Source of the DNA: B10-G9 sp963712165 | Lineage (GTDB): Bacteria; Chloroflexota; Anaerolineae; Anaerolineales; UBA11858 | Reading direction: 5' to 3' | DNA length: 64,000 nt | NCBI GenBank assembly: GCA_963712165.1 | Contig: CAVQGY010000002.1 | Location: forward strand, 620,001 to 684,000 | In this document: piece after piece, positions 33,650 to 42,483 of the stretch | Layout of the letters: every line of letters begins with the position of its first letter | Numbering within the stretch: the stretch's first letter is position 1 | Position numbers and translations under genes: made by a program | The notes under the pieces: generated by a model | Seen by the model: the letters and a program-made list of their open reading frames with translations, nothing else | What the model was told of the DNA's origin: nothing | Databases searched by the model: none

Positions 33650-33666
33650 TGGATCTTTTATTGTCC

Positions 33667-33815
33667 AGCTAACGGATGAGCTCAACCGCAGCCGGGCCAG
33701 TTTTTAGTAATCAGTATTCAGAGATCAGTCACCACGTTCTAATTTAAAATTTTCAATTCATCCCGGCTGTCGGGTGCCTGCCCAGAGCGAAGACGAAGGG
33801 GAGCGGGGGTTAGTT
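33667..33815 (-). repeat. attC site 36 (149 bp)
   Basis: Boxes AGCTAAC and GTTAGTT; loop as site 35 apart from a few bases (AATTTAAAATTTTC for AATTTTTAATTTTC). Confidence 0.85.
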
Positions 33816-33829
33816 TGTGATTTCAAATA

Positions 33830-34489
33830 TCATTTCTTAGCAAAACTATATGCAGCTTGTTCTGAATGAATTACCTCAGTATTGGTAAATTTGTGTCTCA
33901 AAATGAAATCAGCTGCGTTATTCGAAAGGATATAAGTACCACCATGGTTTATTGGATGAAAGAAATCCTCACCTGTCCAAGTATCTTTTTCAATTACAAT
34001 CCTTTCTCTACTTCTCCAGCTTCCTCCGGAGCTACCTCCACCTGGTCCACAAGTTTTGCAGTAATCAATTGATGGCTTAGTCATCCAATCAATACCCATT
34101 TCATCGTAATTCACTCGGGTCATAGATCTAGATAGATAGACCCCGAATAACTTCGGTGGATCCATTTGCTTGGCCTTTTTTGTGGTTCCCATCTGAATTA
34201 TATTAATTGGCAGGATTTCTTGTATACCAGATAATTTCTCTTCCTTATACAGACTTACAAACCTCTTTGAAACAAGAAAATCACAACCCCCAGCACCTGC
34301 AACAAAATCCCCAAGCCTCCCCGGATTCTTTATCACTACATCATAGGGTGGCTCCCAATGGAGCATTGATATCGGGTTATTACATTCAGGACATCTTAAG
34401 CAATCAGAGTAAACCGCGTTCGCAGTCATTTCGTACCACGAAAAGCTTTGGCTGAATCTCTTGATTCTTAGAATGTAAAAATCGTCCAT
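33830..34489 (-). CDS. Double-CXXCG immunity-like protein
   Basis: 219 residues with two zinc-ribbon-type halves, SDCLRCPECNNPI near residue 30 and YCKTCGPGGGSSGG near residue 145. This resembles the double-CXXCG family that includes SitI6-type immunity proteins of myxobacteria. No toxin partner lies in the cassette, so if it is an immunity protein it is an orphan. Family call from motif layout only. Confidence 0.55.
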   Translation of the reverse strand: MDDFYILRIKRFSQSFSWYEMTANAVYSDCLRCPECNNPISMLHWEPPYDVVIKNPGRLGDFVAGAGGCDFLVSKRFVSLYKEEKLSGIQEILPINIIQMGTTKKAKQMDPPKLFGVYLSRSMTRVNYDEMGIDWMTKPSIDYCKTCGPGGGSSGGSWRSRERIVIEKDTWTGEDFFHPINHGGTYILSNNAADFILRHKFTNTEVIHSEQAAYSFAKK

Positions 34490-34507
34490 ATTATTTTCTG
34501 ATCATCA

Positions 34508-34565
34508 AACTAACGGATGAGCTCAGCGGCGCGTTCCCCAGCGTCCGCTGCAGTGGGGGTTAGCT
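34508..34565 (-). repeat. attC site 37 (58 bp, minimal)
   Basis: Boxes AACTAAC and GTTAGCT; GAGCTCAGCGGCGCG / GCGTCCGCTGCAGTG arms. Near twin of site 18. Confidence 0.83.
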
Positions 34566-34575
34566 TGACTTATTT

Positions 34576-35423
34576 TTACTGTTCACCTTGCAGGGTACTT
34601 TGTCTGATAAAGAAATCCAATACGATCTCAACATATCTTTCTGACCTAGGCAGTGAGTGATCGGCATTGGTAACTATTGCTAGTTCTAAATGAGGAATGA
34701 GACGATACAGTTCCACCATTTGTTCGACTGAGGCTACAGTATCTCTATCTCCTAGCAAGATTAAAGCGGGATCTGTGATGCGATTGAAATCTTCATTTTC
34801 GTAGACAACTGGTGTAAACTATAGTTCAGATATCACAGATGACAAGTCCTTCCAATATTCAGAGCCCTGTGAGGAATGTATCATTTGCCACTTTTCACAT
34901 GATTCCGGTCTGATTTCTTGAATCTATTTAGATCGATCTGGCCCGGAGCTTCAATATCAATATTAGCTAGACCTTGTAGATAACCCTCAGAAAACTCCTT
35001 CCAGGCCCCTGAGATGACAAGCACCTTTGCCAAACCAGGGTATCTGATTCCCAGCTCAATAGCGATTTGGCCGCCATCACTCCAACCACAAACGAATGGG
35101 CTATCAATATTCTTTGCGGAAATGAATGCAGCAATATCATCTGCCATCAACTGATAACTTAAATCAGATAGAGGGTTTTCTGTACGTCCATGTCCTCGAC
35201 TATCAGGTGAAATAACTCTGAAGTGTTTGGCAAGAACCTCGGTTACAGGTCTGGCCATCTCCGAGGTAGCCATACCGCCATGGAGAAACACTAAAGGATC
35301 CCCAGTGCTAAATTCTTGGTAGTAAATTTCAATTCCGTTCGCAGAAATGAAATTACCTTGTTCAGAATTGGCGTTCATTTTCTCGACCATGTTTGCCCAA
35401 TCCTTTCTCCGAACCGGAGACAT
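34576..35423 (-). pseudogene. Alpha/beta hydrolase gene with frameshift and nonsense codon
   Basis: From 35423 the frame encodes VFLHGGMATSEMARPVTEVL, ISPDSRGHGRTENP and VCGWSDGGQIAIELGIRYP (nucleophile Ser in GWSDGG), then stops at 34881. One inserted base restores MIHSSQGSEYWKDLSSV, a TAG then replaces a probable Trp codon, and the frame ends with LILLGDRDTVASVEQMV (acid Asp) and TNADHSLPRSE (His). So there is one deletion plus one nonsense change. It follows the anti-sigma gene with no attC between, at the 3' end of a 3.5-kb cassette. Confidence 0.78.
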
Positions 35424-35561
35424 TGCAGTTTCCAGAGATTTCTAATAAATCCTGGATCATACAATAAGAAAAGGAAAGTGTTTTTTCTCTAGATAGACTT
35501 GCTGATCATATCAAGTGGCTAAAATGGCAAATAAATATATATTCTTGAACCCCAATAAGAT

Positions 35562-37007
35562 CTATGGCGTGGGCGGCGTCCAGGTAATGGTCCAGGGGCC
35601 GGGTAGTGGTACGGTCTGATACAGTGTGAGTTCAAAAGTCAGGATGCCGGTGGGCACAGGTTCGTCGGTAAGGAAATTTTGTGCGTAATTTATCCGCTTG
35701 TTAGGGCGGTGATCGACCATTCCCTCGGATACTTCCGTCATCGAAGGCGATAGATCATGGATGGTCAACGAAAAAGATGAACGTTCGGGAACATCAATAC
35801 CAGAATGCCACTTGAGGAGATAGCCCTTCTCGAGCATCTGCACCTGGTCGATAACGAAATCATATCCACCCAGTTTAAAGGGTAAATTGAGCTCCCATTG
35901 TTCCCCTGAACCCGGATCAGGACCGGTATCAAATTGGAACTGGAAGGTATCCGATTGGTGGATATTGACTTGATCCAAGGTGATTTTTAGCGGACCGGTC
36001 ACCGGTTTCGGGATCTCATATGCCCAGGAATAAAACCAGGTCCAGACGGTTACAGGCGAAATGTCCTGCCGTACTTTGAACGAGACAGTTTCCCCAAGAG
36101 CATTCTCAATTTTTGGTTTATAAATGGAATCGCTGCCCCCATACATAACCACGGGGCCGGGCAAATCACCCGCATCTGTAAAGTTGCCCATCAGGACATA
36201 GGAATTTTCCATCTCAATGATTTTATCCAGATACAACCCAGAGCCTTTGGGAACATTAGTGGGCCGAATCGGCAAGGATGATAAGTGGGGTTCCGGCGTA
36301 GAAATTTCGGTCTGGAGATCGTCAGTTGGGGTGATTGAGCCAATGTAATTAGGGCTAACAGACTCGTACGTAACCTCGATTTCTGTCGCCGGGGTAACCA
36401 TATTTATTGGAGCCGGGACCAACAGCAATTCTATGACTGGCATCTGGCACGGAGAAATAAAGATCACCTTTCTGGTCTGTGCCGGAAGCGGTGCAAATGT
36501 TAAGCTTGACTCAAAGCTCATTGGTGCACCACGATATGACTCCATGTCGCCTCCCCCGCCGCCTGTGAAATTTAACAAACTTCCATCGGGCAGCGCTAAC
36601 CCAGGAGAATCCGTACAAATTGGGAAACCAGAATCAACCGGAGGAATGCCATCAACCCGGTAGGCGACATAGGTACGCATGGAATCAGCCACCAACCGGT
36701 TTACCGTCACCATGATGCCAGCCTGATTTACCGAAACTGGTTCGGCCAAAATGTAGATTCCATCGCCCTGTTCCACAATCCCCACTCCGGGAAAATAGCC
36801 AATCGACCTGCCAACAGCATAAGCCACGCCGGTCAACAGGGTGAGGGCACATAAAATGGAAAAAGCCATCAGAACAGGCCTGGACCGTAAGGTACCCGTG
36901 AAGGTTACTCTTTCAAGCTGCGCGGCGATACGCGGATACAGATTCAGGTTATCTGACACATGCGTCCGAGCGGCGGCATCCAAGTATTCACGTGGGGTCT
37001 TTTTCAT
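35562..37007 (-). CDS. Probable membrane-bound anti-sigma factor
   Basis: 481 residues. A cytosolic N-terminal segment of about 45 residues is followed by one transmembrane helix (PVLMAFSILCALTLLTGVAY), then a DUF4179-like and beta-rich extracellular region of 400 residues. It overlaps the ECF sigma gene by 4 bases (ATGA), the standard sigma/anti-sigma layout. No canonical zinc anti-sigma HxxxCxxC motif, so the anti-sigma role rests on topology and coupling. It may sense an envelope signal. Confidence 0.72.
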   Translation of the reverse strand: MKKTPREYLDAAARTHVSDNLNLYPRIAAQLERVTFTGTLRSRPVLMAFSILCALTLLTGVAYAVGRSIGYFPGVGIVEQGDGIYILAEPVSVNQAGIMVTVNRLVADSMRTYVAYRVDGIPPVDSGFPICTDSPGLALPDGSLLNFTGGGGGDMESYRGAPMSFESSLTFAPLPAQTRKVIFISPCQMPVIELLLVPAPINMVTPATEIEVTYESVSPNYIGSITPTDDLQTEISTPEPHLSSLPIRPTNVPKGSGLYLDKIIEMENSYVLMGNFTDAGDLPGPVVMYGGSDSIYKPKIENALGETVSFKVRQDISPVTVWTWFYSWAYEIPKPVTGPLKITLDQVNIHQSDTFQFQFDTGPDPGSGEQWELNLPFKLGGYDFVIDQVQMLEKGYLLKWHSGIDVPERSSFSLTIHDLSPSMTEVSEGMVDHRPNKRINYAQNFLTDEPVPTGILTFELTLYQTVPLPGPWTITWTPPTP

Positions 37008-37555
37008 TGATCACTCCTTTGCGAGCTCAGCAGGTCACGCAGACGTGTACGGGCGGCATGCAACAACCACTTGATCGTGCCGGGCGCAATAGTCAAATCC
37101 TTCGCCATTTCCAGTTCGCTCATTTCAAGGTAATAGCGCTGGACAATCACTGCGCGCTGTCGGGGCGTAAGTTTGGATAGGGTGTTGAGAATTTCAAGGG
37201 AGAGTTGGGCAAATTCGACCTGCGTTTCGACCGAAGCAGCACTCGTAAGCAGGGTTTCCAGCATGGCGGGATCAGCATCCAGCGAGACAGATTTACCGTC
37301 TCGACGAACCTCATTCAAGGCCGCATTGACCACACTGCGCATCAGATAGGGCTCAAAAGGTCGGGTCTCATCAATATGCTGGCTGCGCCGGTACAGACGG
37401 ATGAATGTTTCCTGGACTATGTCCTCGGCAAGGGATTCATCATGTGTAACGAGAAACGCGGCTCGAACGGCCTTAACCTGATAATGATTGACCAATACTT
37501 CCAACCCGCTGATCTGACTGTTTTTCATGCGCTGAATGGCTGCGCGATCATCCAT
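37004..37555 (-). CDS. ECF-type RNA polymerase sigma factor
   Basis: 183 residues from MDDRAAIQRMKNSQ (37555, GGAG 6 bases upstream); an earlier ATG lacks a ribosome site. Region 2: LVTHDESLAEDIVQETFIRLYRR. Region 4: LSKLTPRQRAVIVQRYYLEMSELEMAKDLTIAPGTIKWLLHAART, an HTH of the ECF class. Directs transcription of an unknown regulon, held by the coupled membrane protein. Sigma factors are rare cassette cargo because they act in trans on host promoters. Confidence 0.9.
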   Translation of the reverse strand: MDDRAAIQRMKNSQISGLEVLVNHYQVKAVRAAFLVTHDESLAEDIVQETFIRLYRRSQHIDETRPFEPYLMRSVVNAALNEVRRDGKSVSLDADPAMLETLLTSAASVETQVEFAQLSLEILNTLSKLTPRQRAVIVQRYYLEMSELEMAKDLTIAPGTIKWLLHAARTRLRDLLSSQRSDQ

Positions 37556-37780
37556 GTAATTCTCCATTGCTTGTGTACGCGTCCACATTAGATATACACA
37601 TTGAACTGCTAAAAGGTTGGGTCAAGTTGAGACTGACTAATAAACGATCAAGATTTTCAGATTTTATGTTTTAAACATGAGCCAGTGATCAGCATATCAA
37701 CTGAAAAACCGAGTTTACTGGCACGTTAATATTTTCATTTATAAATTTGTTCGTACCGGGCAAACCTGTTGACAGCTGCT

Positions 37781-37804
37781 GTGAACCACACTGTGGAAAT
37801 GTCA
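37781..37804. promoter_or_regulatory. Inverted repeat upstream of ECF sigma gene
   Basis: GTGAACCACACTGTGGAAA followed by TGTCAC: the centre CCACA-C-TGTGG is a perfect inverted repeat, with GTGA/TCAC as outer arms. About 225 bp upstream of the sigma start. Possibly an operator; no partner known. Confidence 0.4.
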
Positions 37805-37927
37805 CCTAAGTATAAATGAGTAGTGCTAAAAATTTTCCAATTCTGTATGTTGGTAAAAAGAAAGATAAGGAGGGGTGGGAACCGACGTGTGTCCAATCCA
37901 GTCAAGCTGGATGAATTGCAGCAAATA

Positions 37928-37975
37928 AAAAAAGCACCTCCTGTTTCTTTATTATCTCACAAGAGGCACTTTCTT
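37928..37975 (-). terminator. Rho-independent terminator at the 5' side of the sigma cassette
   Basis: Read on the - strand: AGTGCCTCTTG, a loop of about 20 bases, CAGGAGGTGCT and then a T-run. The 11-bp stem includes a few G-U pairs. It lies between attC site 38 and the sigma gene, so it would stop read-through from upstream cassettes (Pc transcription) into the ECF operon. The rest of 37589-38060 holds no gene that I can support. Confidence 0.65.
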
Positions 37976-38060
37976 TTCTTGTCTTCTTTTTCGGGGTCAG
38001 TTCAGATTTTTGGGTCTTTTTTTATGAGACTATAGGGCTTTTCGTGATCTTGAAATAGAG

Positions 38061-38183
38061 AGCTAACGGATGAGCTCACCCGCAGCGGGTTTGCTTTTAA
38101 TGATTATGGAACCAATACCGATAAGAGGGGGAAACCTTTAAAAACCGGCCGTGGCCAGCTGTCGGGTGGAGCGGGGGTTAGGT
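38061..38183 (-). repeat. attC site 38 (123 bp)
   Basis: Boxes AGCTAAC and GTTAGGT; loop TTTTAATGATTATGGAACC and ACCGATAAGAGGGGGAAA, family shared with sites 44-46. Confidence 0.82.
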
Positions 38184-38206
38184 ATCAATCTACGTACATA
38201 CATTAA

Positions 38207-38971
38207 TCACGGTATTATTTTGTTGATTAATTCATATACTTTTTTGATTTGTAGCAAGAGTCCGATTGCCATTGTGAAAGCTGTTATACCTATTACAAAC
38301 GGATTTATCATATTTGGCGGGAAGATATCAACTAATAACAGGTCTATACCAATTATTATGAACGCCACGATGGATATTACTAATAGTGTTACACCAAACA
38401 CACGCAAACCACGAGATTTATTCCTGCCACCTCTTTTTAAGTCAAGAGATAAATCTTCATTGATCTCAAGTTCTGGATATACATTTTCAGTTTTATATAA
38501 CCAGTCAATCATTCTTGATCGTATTGATGATAATACGCCTTCAACAGCGGTTGGATGAAACGAAAATCTAGTAACATCAACTTTTAAAACTTCTTTAATA
38601 ATGTCAGCCCTTGATATATCTCTCACAGTGATATCATTTTCAAGAGAAGCAAATCTTTCTAATTCCGCAACACCTTGTCTAAGTCTATCTTCATTTATGA
38701 AGTGGAGTTTTGGATCTGTAATAACGAGCGGCCTGGCCCATTCATCCGATCTGGTCCCAGCTACGGTCCTGTATTCAGGAACAATAGTATCATCGGTCAA
38801 TGATGGGTTTAATGATAAATAACCTTCAAGTTCCAATCTTGTCCAATTTTCTAAATCTTGAAACTCTAATCTCTTAGATAGTGTAAGTAATTTGGGCAGA
38901 AGAAGACTCAACGGCGCTGAGTAAGCTTCTTTAGTTATTTCAATGAACAAATGTTTAGTATTTTGATTCAT
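38207..38971 (-). CDS. AbiTii-domain membrane protein (candidate abortive-infection factor)
   Basis: 254 residues. The N-terminal half, LLPKLLTLSKRLEFQDLENWTRLELEGYLSL with later VPEYRTVAGTRSDEW, follows the AbiTii domain pattern found in abortive-infection-related proteins. HPTAVEGVLSSIRSRMIDWL closes the domain. Two C-terminal transmembrane helices (LRVFGVTLLVISIVAFIIIG, NPFVIGITAFTMAIGLLLQI) anchor it. A phage-triggered membrane effector is a reasonable guess. Coded alone in its cassette. Confidence 0.68.
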   Translation of the reverse strand: MNQNTKHLFIEITKEAYSAPLSLLLPKLLTLSKRLEFQDLENWTRLELEGYLSLNPSLTDDTIVPEYRTVAGTRSDEWARPLVITDPKLHFINEDRLRQGVAELERFASLENDITVRDISRADIIKEVLKVDVTRFSFHPTAVEGVLSSIRSRMIDWLYKTENVYPELEINEDLSLDLKRGGRNKSRGLRVFGVTLLVISIVAFIIIGIDLLLVDIFPPNMINPFVIGITAFTMAIGLLLQIKKVYELINKIIP

Positions 38972-39000
38972 ATTTAATTATTACCGGTCTATGATTGTAT

Positions 39001-39101
39001 ACCTAACGGATTGAGCTCACCTGGCGCCGGGTCGTGGTTTGTAAGATCGATTATCCAGGCCGACCACCTTAACCGGCGGTCAGGTGGAGCGGGGGTTAGG
39101 C
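39001..39101 (-). repeat. attC site 39 (101 bp)
   Basis: Boxes ACCTAAC and GTTAGGC; loop GGTTTGTAAGATCG and CCACCTTAACCGG. First of the block of intI-proximal 101-bp sites. Confidence 0.85.
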
Positions 39102-39992
39102 GACCATTTCATCATTAATTAACGATACTACCTTTTCAAAGTTCGCCCGTTCATTTTTTCTTGAGGACCTAACGTAATTCCATAGTGCATCAAAAATCTC
39201 TTTATCTTCTTTGAAGATACATAACAAAGGGGAGAAAGCAGTATTTAGAATAGCTAATCTAGAATCTGATTGTGTATCTATAAAGATTTTTAATAAAGCT
39301 TTGATAACTTTTTGGTCTTTACCAAATCCAATCAAGAGACGGGCAGCATCTTCCATTGTTAGGTTTGTTGATTTCTTTTCACCTAACAATATCTCTAGAA
39401 GATTATCCCGGTCTACATTCTCAAAGTTTATCCGGTGTAAAGCAGAATTAACCAATGACCTAAACTTAATATCATTTTTTCGCTTATCAGATTTTAATAT
39501 TTTCTTTAACCTTGGGGCTAATTCTTTTATCTTCAAATAACCTGCCGCTTCAATTTTCCTCTCTTCTTCAATATTATTAGTAAAAGCCTGGATTACTAAC
39601 CTTTTTGCTTCTTTTATTTCATCATCTTCTAGCGCGGAGAATATATACCCTCCTAATCCGTTATATAAGTAATAAGCATAATATCCAAAAACATGATAAT
39701 AGAAATTAATGAAAGCTTCAGAATTATAAGGCTGCTCATTTTTGATCGTGATAGCTAGGTCATATGCTTTTGCTAGGAGTTCAATGATTTTATCTGGAAA
39801 CCAATGGTTATGATTATTATTCTCATAATCTGAAATAAGATCCCATATCGCATATAAGTCCGATTCGTAGATACGATCCAGGTATTTTGAAATTTTTTCT
39901 TCCTCCCTGGAGAAATACCAATCTTCCTCCTCTGAAAGAAGACTAATAGTTTGATCAAGTACGAATATTAACTCTTCAGTTTTTGGATCCAT
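39096..39992 (-). CDS. All-helical, HEAT-like cassette protein
   Basis: 298 residues, acidic, almost wholly helical. The middle (AAGYLKIKELAPRLKKILKSD, KFRSLVNSALHRIN, NLTMEDAARLLIGFGKDQKV) resembles HEAT-type repeats, as in several immunity or scaffold proteins. AT-rich codon use unlike the backbone. No enzyme motif. TAA formed by the attC right box. Confidence 0.55.
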   Translation of the reverse strand: MDPKTEELIFVLDQTISLLSEEEDWYFSREEEKISKYLDRIYESDLYAIWDLISDYENNNHNHWFPDKIIELLAKAYDLAITIKNEQPYNSEAFINFYYHVFGYYAYYLYNGLGGYIFSALEDDEIKEAKRLVIQAFTNNIEEERKIEAAGYLKIKELAPRLKKILKSDKRKNDIKFRSLVNSALHRINFENVDRDNLLEILLGEKKSTNLTMEDAARLLIGFGKDQKVIKALLKIFIDTQSDSRLAILNTAFSPLLCIFKEDKEIFDALWNYVRSSRKNERANFEKVVSLINDEMVA

Positions 39993-40006
39993 ATTTCAAT
40001 TTAGGA

Positions 40007-40107
40007 GCATAACGTAATAGCTAACCTGCAGCCGGGTCTTTGTTTTGATGATCCATTATACGAAAACGCCCACCTTAACCGGCTGTCAGGTGGAGCGTGG
40101 GTTAGGT
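40007..40107 (-). repeat. attC site 40 (101 bp)
   Basis: Left GCATAACGTAATAGCTAACC (extended), right GCGTGGGTTAGGT; loop GTTTTGATGATCC and CCACCTTAACCGG. Confidence 0.83.
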
Positions 40108-40111
40108 AGCA

Positions 40112-40615
40112 TCAATCATTTTCAGCTTGGTTCTTGTTTTTAATTGAAATATATATGAACCCACTTAATGCACTTGCACCTGTAGCTACTGGTAAAAATA
40201 AAAGTGAGTTAAAAACTAAGAACCCCATTAATCCTTGTGGGGTTAATAGAAAGGAAAACAAACTATCTTGAACAAACTCTAATTGTTCTGGTGAGTATGC
40301 TCTGAATATCAGATTTTGATCACCAATAAAAGCTAATGCCATTCTAGCAACTATTGAAACGAAACTATCTATGATTGCAGCTGATAATCCAGCTAATGCT
40401 CCAAACTTTGCACCATTAGAGGGTAAAGAATCATTTGGCATATAATAGCCCGCAAGGATTCCCGGTGCTGGATAAAGTAGCAGAAATGAACAACACTTTA
40501 TCCAATCGATAATTGCCCCAATAGCTGGGGGTAATATGTAACTAAAGAATCCAAAAATAGTTATTAGGCTAAGAACAATTCCGCCAATTAAGCCAGCTTT
40601 CATCCAAGTTTTCAT
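40112..40615 (-). CDS. Four-helix membrane protein, unknown
   Basis: 167 residues from MKTWMKAGLIGGIVLSLITI (40615), RBS GGGAAAG. Four hydrophobic segments, with a Gly-rich first helix and a short polar tail. Resembles small DUF4199/DUF5518-like membrane proteins only in layout. Function unknown. Confidence 0.62.
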   Translation of the reverse strand: MKTWMKAGLIGGIVLSLITIFGFFSYILPPAIGAIIDWIKCCSFLLLYPAPGILAGYYMPNDSLPSNGAKFGALAGLSAAIIDSFVSIVARMALAFIGDQNLIFRAYSPEQLEFVQDSLFSFLLTPQGLMGFLVFNSLLFLPVATGASALSGFIYISIKNKNQAEND

Positions 40616-40647
40616 AGTTCTTTCCCTATGATTCATATACCTTTGCT

Positions 40648-40747
40648 ACCTAACGGATGAGCTCACCCGCAGCCGGGTCTTGTATTTATTGTAGCAAATC
40701 CCAGGCCGCCCACCTTAACCGGCTGTCGGGTGGAGCGGGGGTTATGT
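40648..40747 (-). repeat. attC site 41 (100 bp)
   Basis: Boxes ACCTAAC and GTTATGT; loop TTGTATTTATTGTAGCAAA and CCACCTTAACCGG. Confidence 0.84.
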
Positions 40748-41455
40748 GGGTTCATCTATTACCAACGATGTCCAATAAGCTTTACCTGATCCACCCGCGC
40801 CTAAAGGATCTATTGATAGAAATTTATCTAATAGTTCCTCTTTCTTGGATAATTGATTATCTTGCTCAGCAGAGTTAATGTAGAAGAAATCTGTTTCATT
40901 GCTCGCAGCGAAATTAAGGCATTGGAACATTTTCTGACTACTTGAAAACATTGTACGGACCTCATCTTCTGAACCGATACTTTCATGATCCCAAAAGACA
41001 ACCGGACAATCACCGTCGTCCATTTGCTCCCTGGTATCGAAACATACAGGACCAGCATCCCAGAATGACTCCGCTCCAAATGGAACAAGACCGATTTCAA
41101 TAATCCGCTCAGGAGCCCAAGAATTGAAGCATAAATCTGTCAATGTTCCAGACCAGTTTTGTGGTGTATGCTCTGGAAATCTAATACCTTCTTCCGTCAA
41201 ACGGAAAAAGTATTTGTACATCAAGAAATCCTTATATAAAGGAGGATATGAGTGGTTTATTTCCTTTTCAATTTTCTCTATATCACTCATTGTTACTTTA
41301 CTTGGTATAGCTTTCCAGTTATACAACCCACTCTTACTTTTGAAAGGACGCCCTCTCATTAACCTCGGAGGCTTAAGAGGACAAGTCATAAATCCATGGC
41401 TATCCATGTAATTCAAAGCTGTATCAACAAATTTAGTTGCGATAGATTCATTCAT
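40742..41455 (-). CDS. SUKH (SMI1/KNR4)-like protein, candidate orphan immunity
   Basis: 237 residues. IEKIEKEINHSYPPLYKDFLMYKYF is the first helix and IPxxYKxFL element of the SUKH fold, and IEIGLVPFGAESFWDAGPVCFDT is the conserved beta region (PFG...D.GPVCFD). SUKH proteins neutralise polymorphic toxins in many bacteria. No toxin is coded in the cassette. Stop in attC right box. Confidence 0.78.
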   Translation of the reverse strand: MNESIATKFVDTALNYMDSHGFMTCPLKPPRLMRGRPFKSKSGLYNWKAIPSKVTMSDIEKIEKEINHSYPPLYKDFLMYKYFFRLTEEGIRFPEHTPQNWSGTLTDLCFNSWAPERIIEIGLVPFGAESFWDAGPVCFDTREQMDDGDCPVVFWDHESIGSEDEVRTMFSSSQKMFQCLNFAASNETDFFYINSAEQDNQLSKKEELLDKFLSIDPLGAGGSGKAYWTSLVIDEPT

Positions 41456-41464
41456 AATGAAGCC

Positions 41465-41565
41465 AAATAACGAATGAGCTCACCCGCAGCCGGGTTTTAT
41501 TTTAGCCCCATCACACTTCCCAGGCGCCCAACTTAACCGGCTGTCGGGTGGAGCGGGGGTTAGGA
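41465..41565 (-). repeat. attC site 42 (101 bp)
   Basis: Left AAATAACGAATGAGCTCAC, right GCGGGGGTTAGGA; loop TTTTATTTTAGCCCCATC and CCAACTTAACCGG. Confidence 0.83.
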
Positions 41566-42351
41566 TGCATCTTTTCTATCTGATCTAATCGCACTTAAGT
41601 TATAGATTACTACTACTAATAAGAGAGAGACAACAACAAACACAATACAACCAAATACTTGCTTTTCCCAATATGATGGACCATGTGGATTATAAAACGC
41701 TTCACTTGGATAGCATTCATTTAGGGAATAAATTACTGTAACTTCAACGCTAAACTCCTCATTCTCATAAATGTATGGTAAGTTGAATTTCTGCTGATCT
41801 GGAACTATAACATCAACTGGTCTATCACCCCCATACCCTGATACATTATTGTTCTCGAATAAATCAAGATAATAACTTAATCCGATTGGCATTAGCCCAT
41901 TATAACTAGGGCTCAGACTCAGCATTTTCAATCCATGGTAACTCTCGATGATTTCCCAGTCGTAATACCATTTTGTTCCTTCTGTATTACTAATATATGC
42001 CCATTCCCAAGCTCTATTAGAAACAACTTTCAAGCACAGGTCTTCTGTCGGGCAAGGCTCATAATCACGATGTGATTCCATCCATTGTGATTCGGATTCT
42101 AAATATATAGGAATGTTTGTTTCATTCGTTATGTTTATTAAGTCAGAATTATCAAAACATAAATCTGGATCTTGCCTTTCAATGAAGAAATTGATTCCAT
42201 CTGGAGAATTATGATCTTCGAGTTCAAAATGAACGATAAACCAATCTAATGGCAATGGCGGACTAGCTTCAGCCGAACAGGAAGCAAGTACCAATATGGC
42301 CATTATTGAAACAAGTATCCAAACGAAGAGCTTTATTATTTTGACCTTCAT
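41560..42351 (-). CDS. Lipoprotein with C-terminal membrane helix
   Basis: 263 residues from MKVKIIKLFVWILVSIMAIL (42351). Lipobox VLASC; an extracellular domain of about 200 residues rich in aromatic and Cys residues (DPDLCFDNSD, EPCPTEDLCLKV); then a C-terminal helix (FGCIVFVVVSLLLVVVIYN) and a basic tail. Anchored at both ends, an unusual topology. No family recognised. Confidence 0.62.
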   Translation of the reverse strand: MKVKIIKLFVWILVSIMAILVLASCSAEASPPLPLDWFIVHFELEDHNSPDGINFFIERQDPDLCFDNSDLINITNETNIPIYLESESQWMESHRDYEPCPTEDLCLKVVSNRAWEWAYISNTEGTKWYYDWEIIESYHGLKMLSLSPSYNGLMPIGLSYYLDLFENNNVSGYGGDRPVDVIVPDQQKFNLPYIYENEEFSVEVTVIYSLNECYPSEAFYNPHGPSYWEKQVFGCIVFVVVSLLLVVVIYNLSAIRSDRKDAS

Positions 42352-42369
42352 TATGAATCTCGTTTTGCA

Positions 42370-42470
42370 TCCTAACGGATTGAGCTCACCTGCAGCCGGG
42401 TCTTGTTTTAATGATCCATTATCCCAGGCCATCCACCTTAACCGGCTGTCAGGTGGAGCGGGGGTTATGC
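42370..42470 (-). repeat. attC site 43 (101 bp)
   Basis: Boxes TCCTAAC and GTTATGC; loop CTTGTTTTAATGATCC and CCACCTTAACCGG. Confidence 0.85.
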
Positions 42471-42483
42471 AGAGGCTTTATTG

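Noticed and set aside
37823..38035. Plus-strand ORF in the 5' region of the sigma cassette
   Set aside because: It runs through the terminator hairpin, has no domain and is on the opposite strand to every cassette gene.
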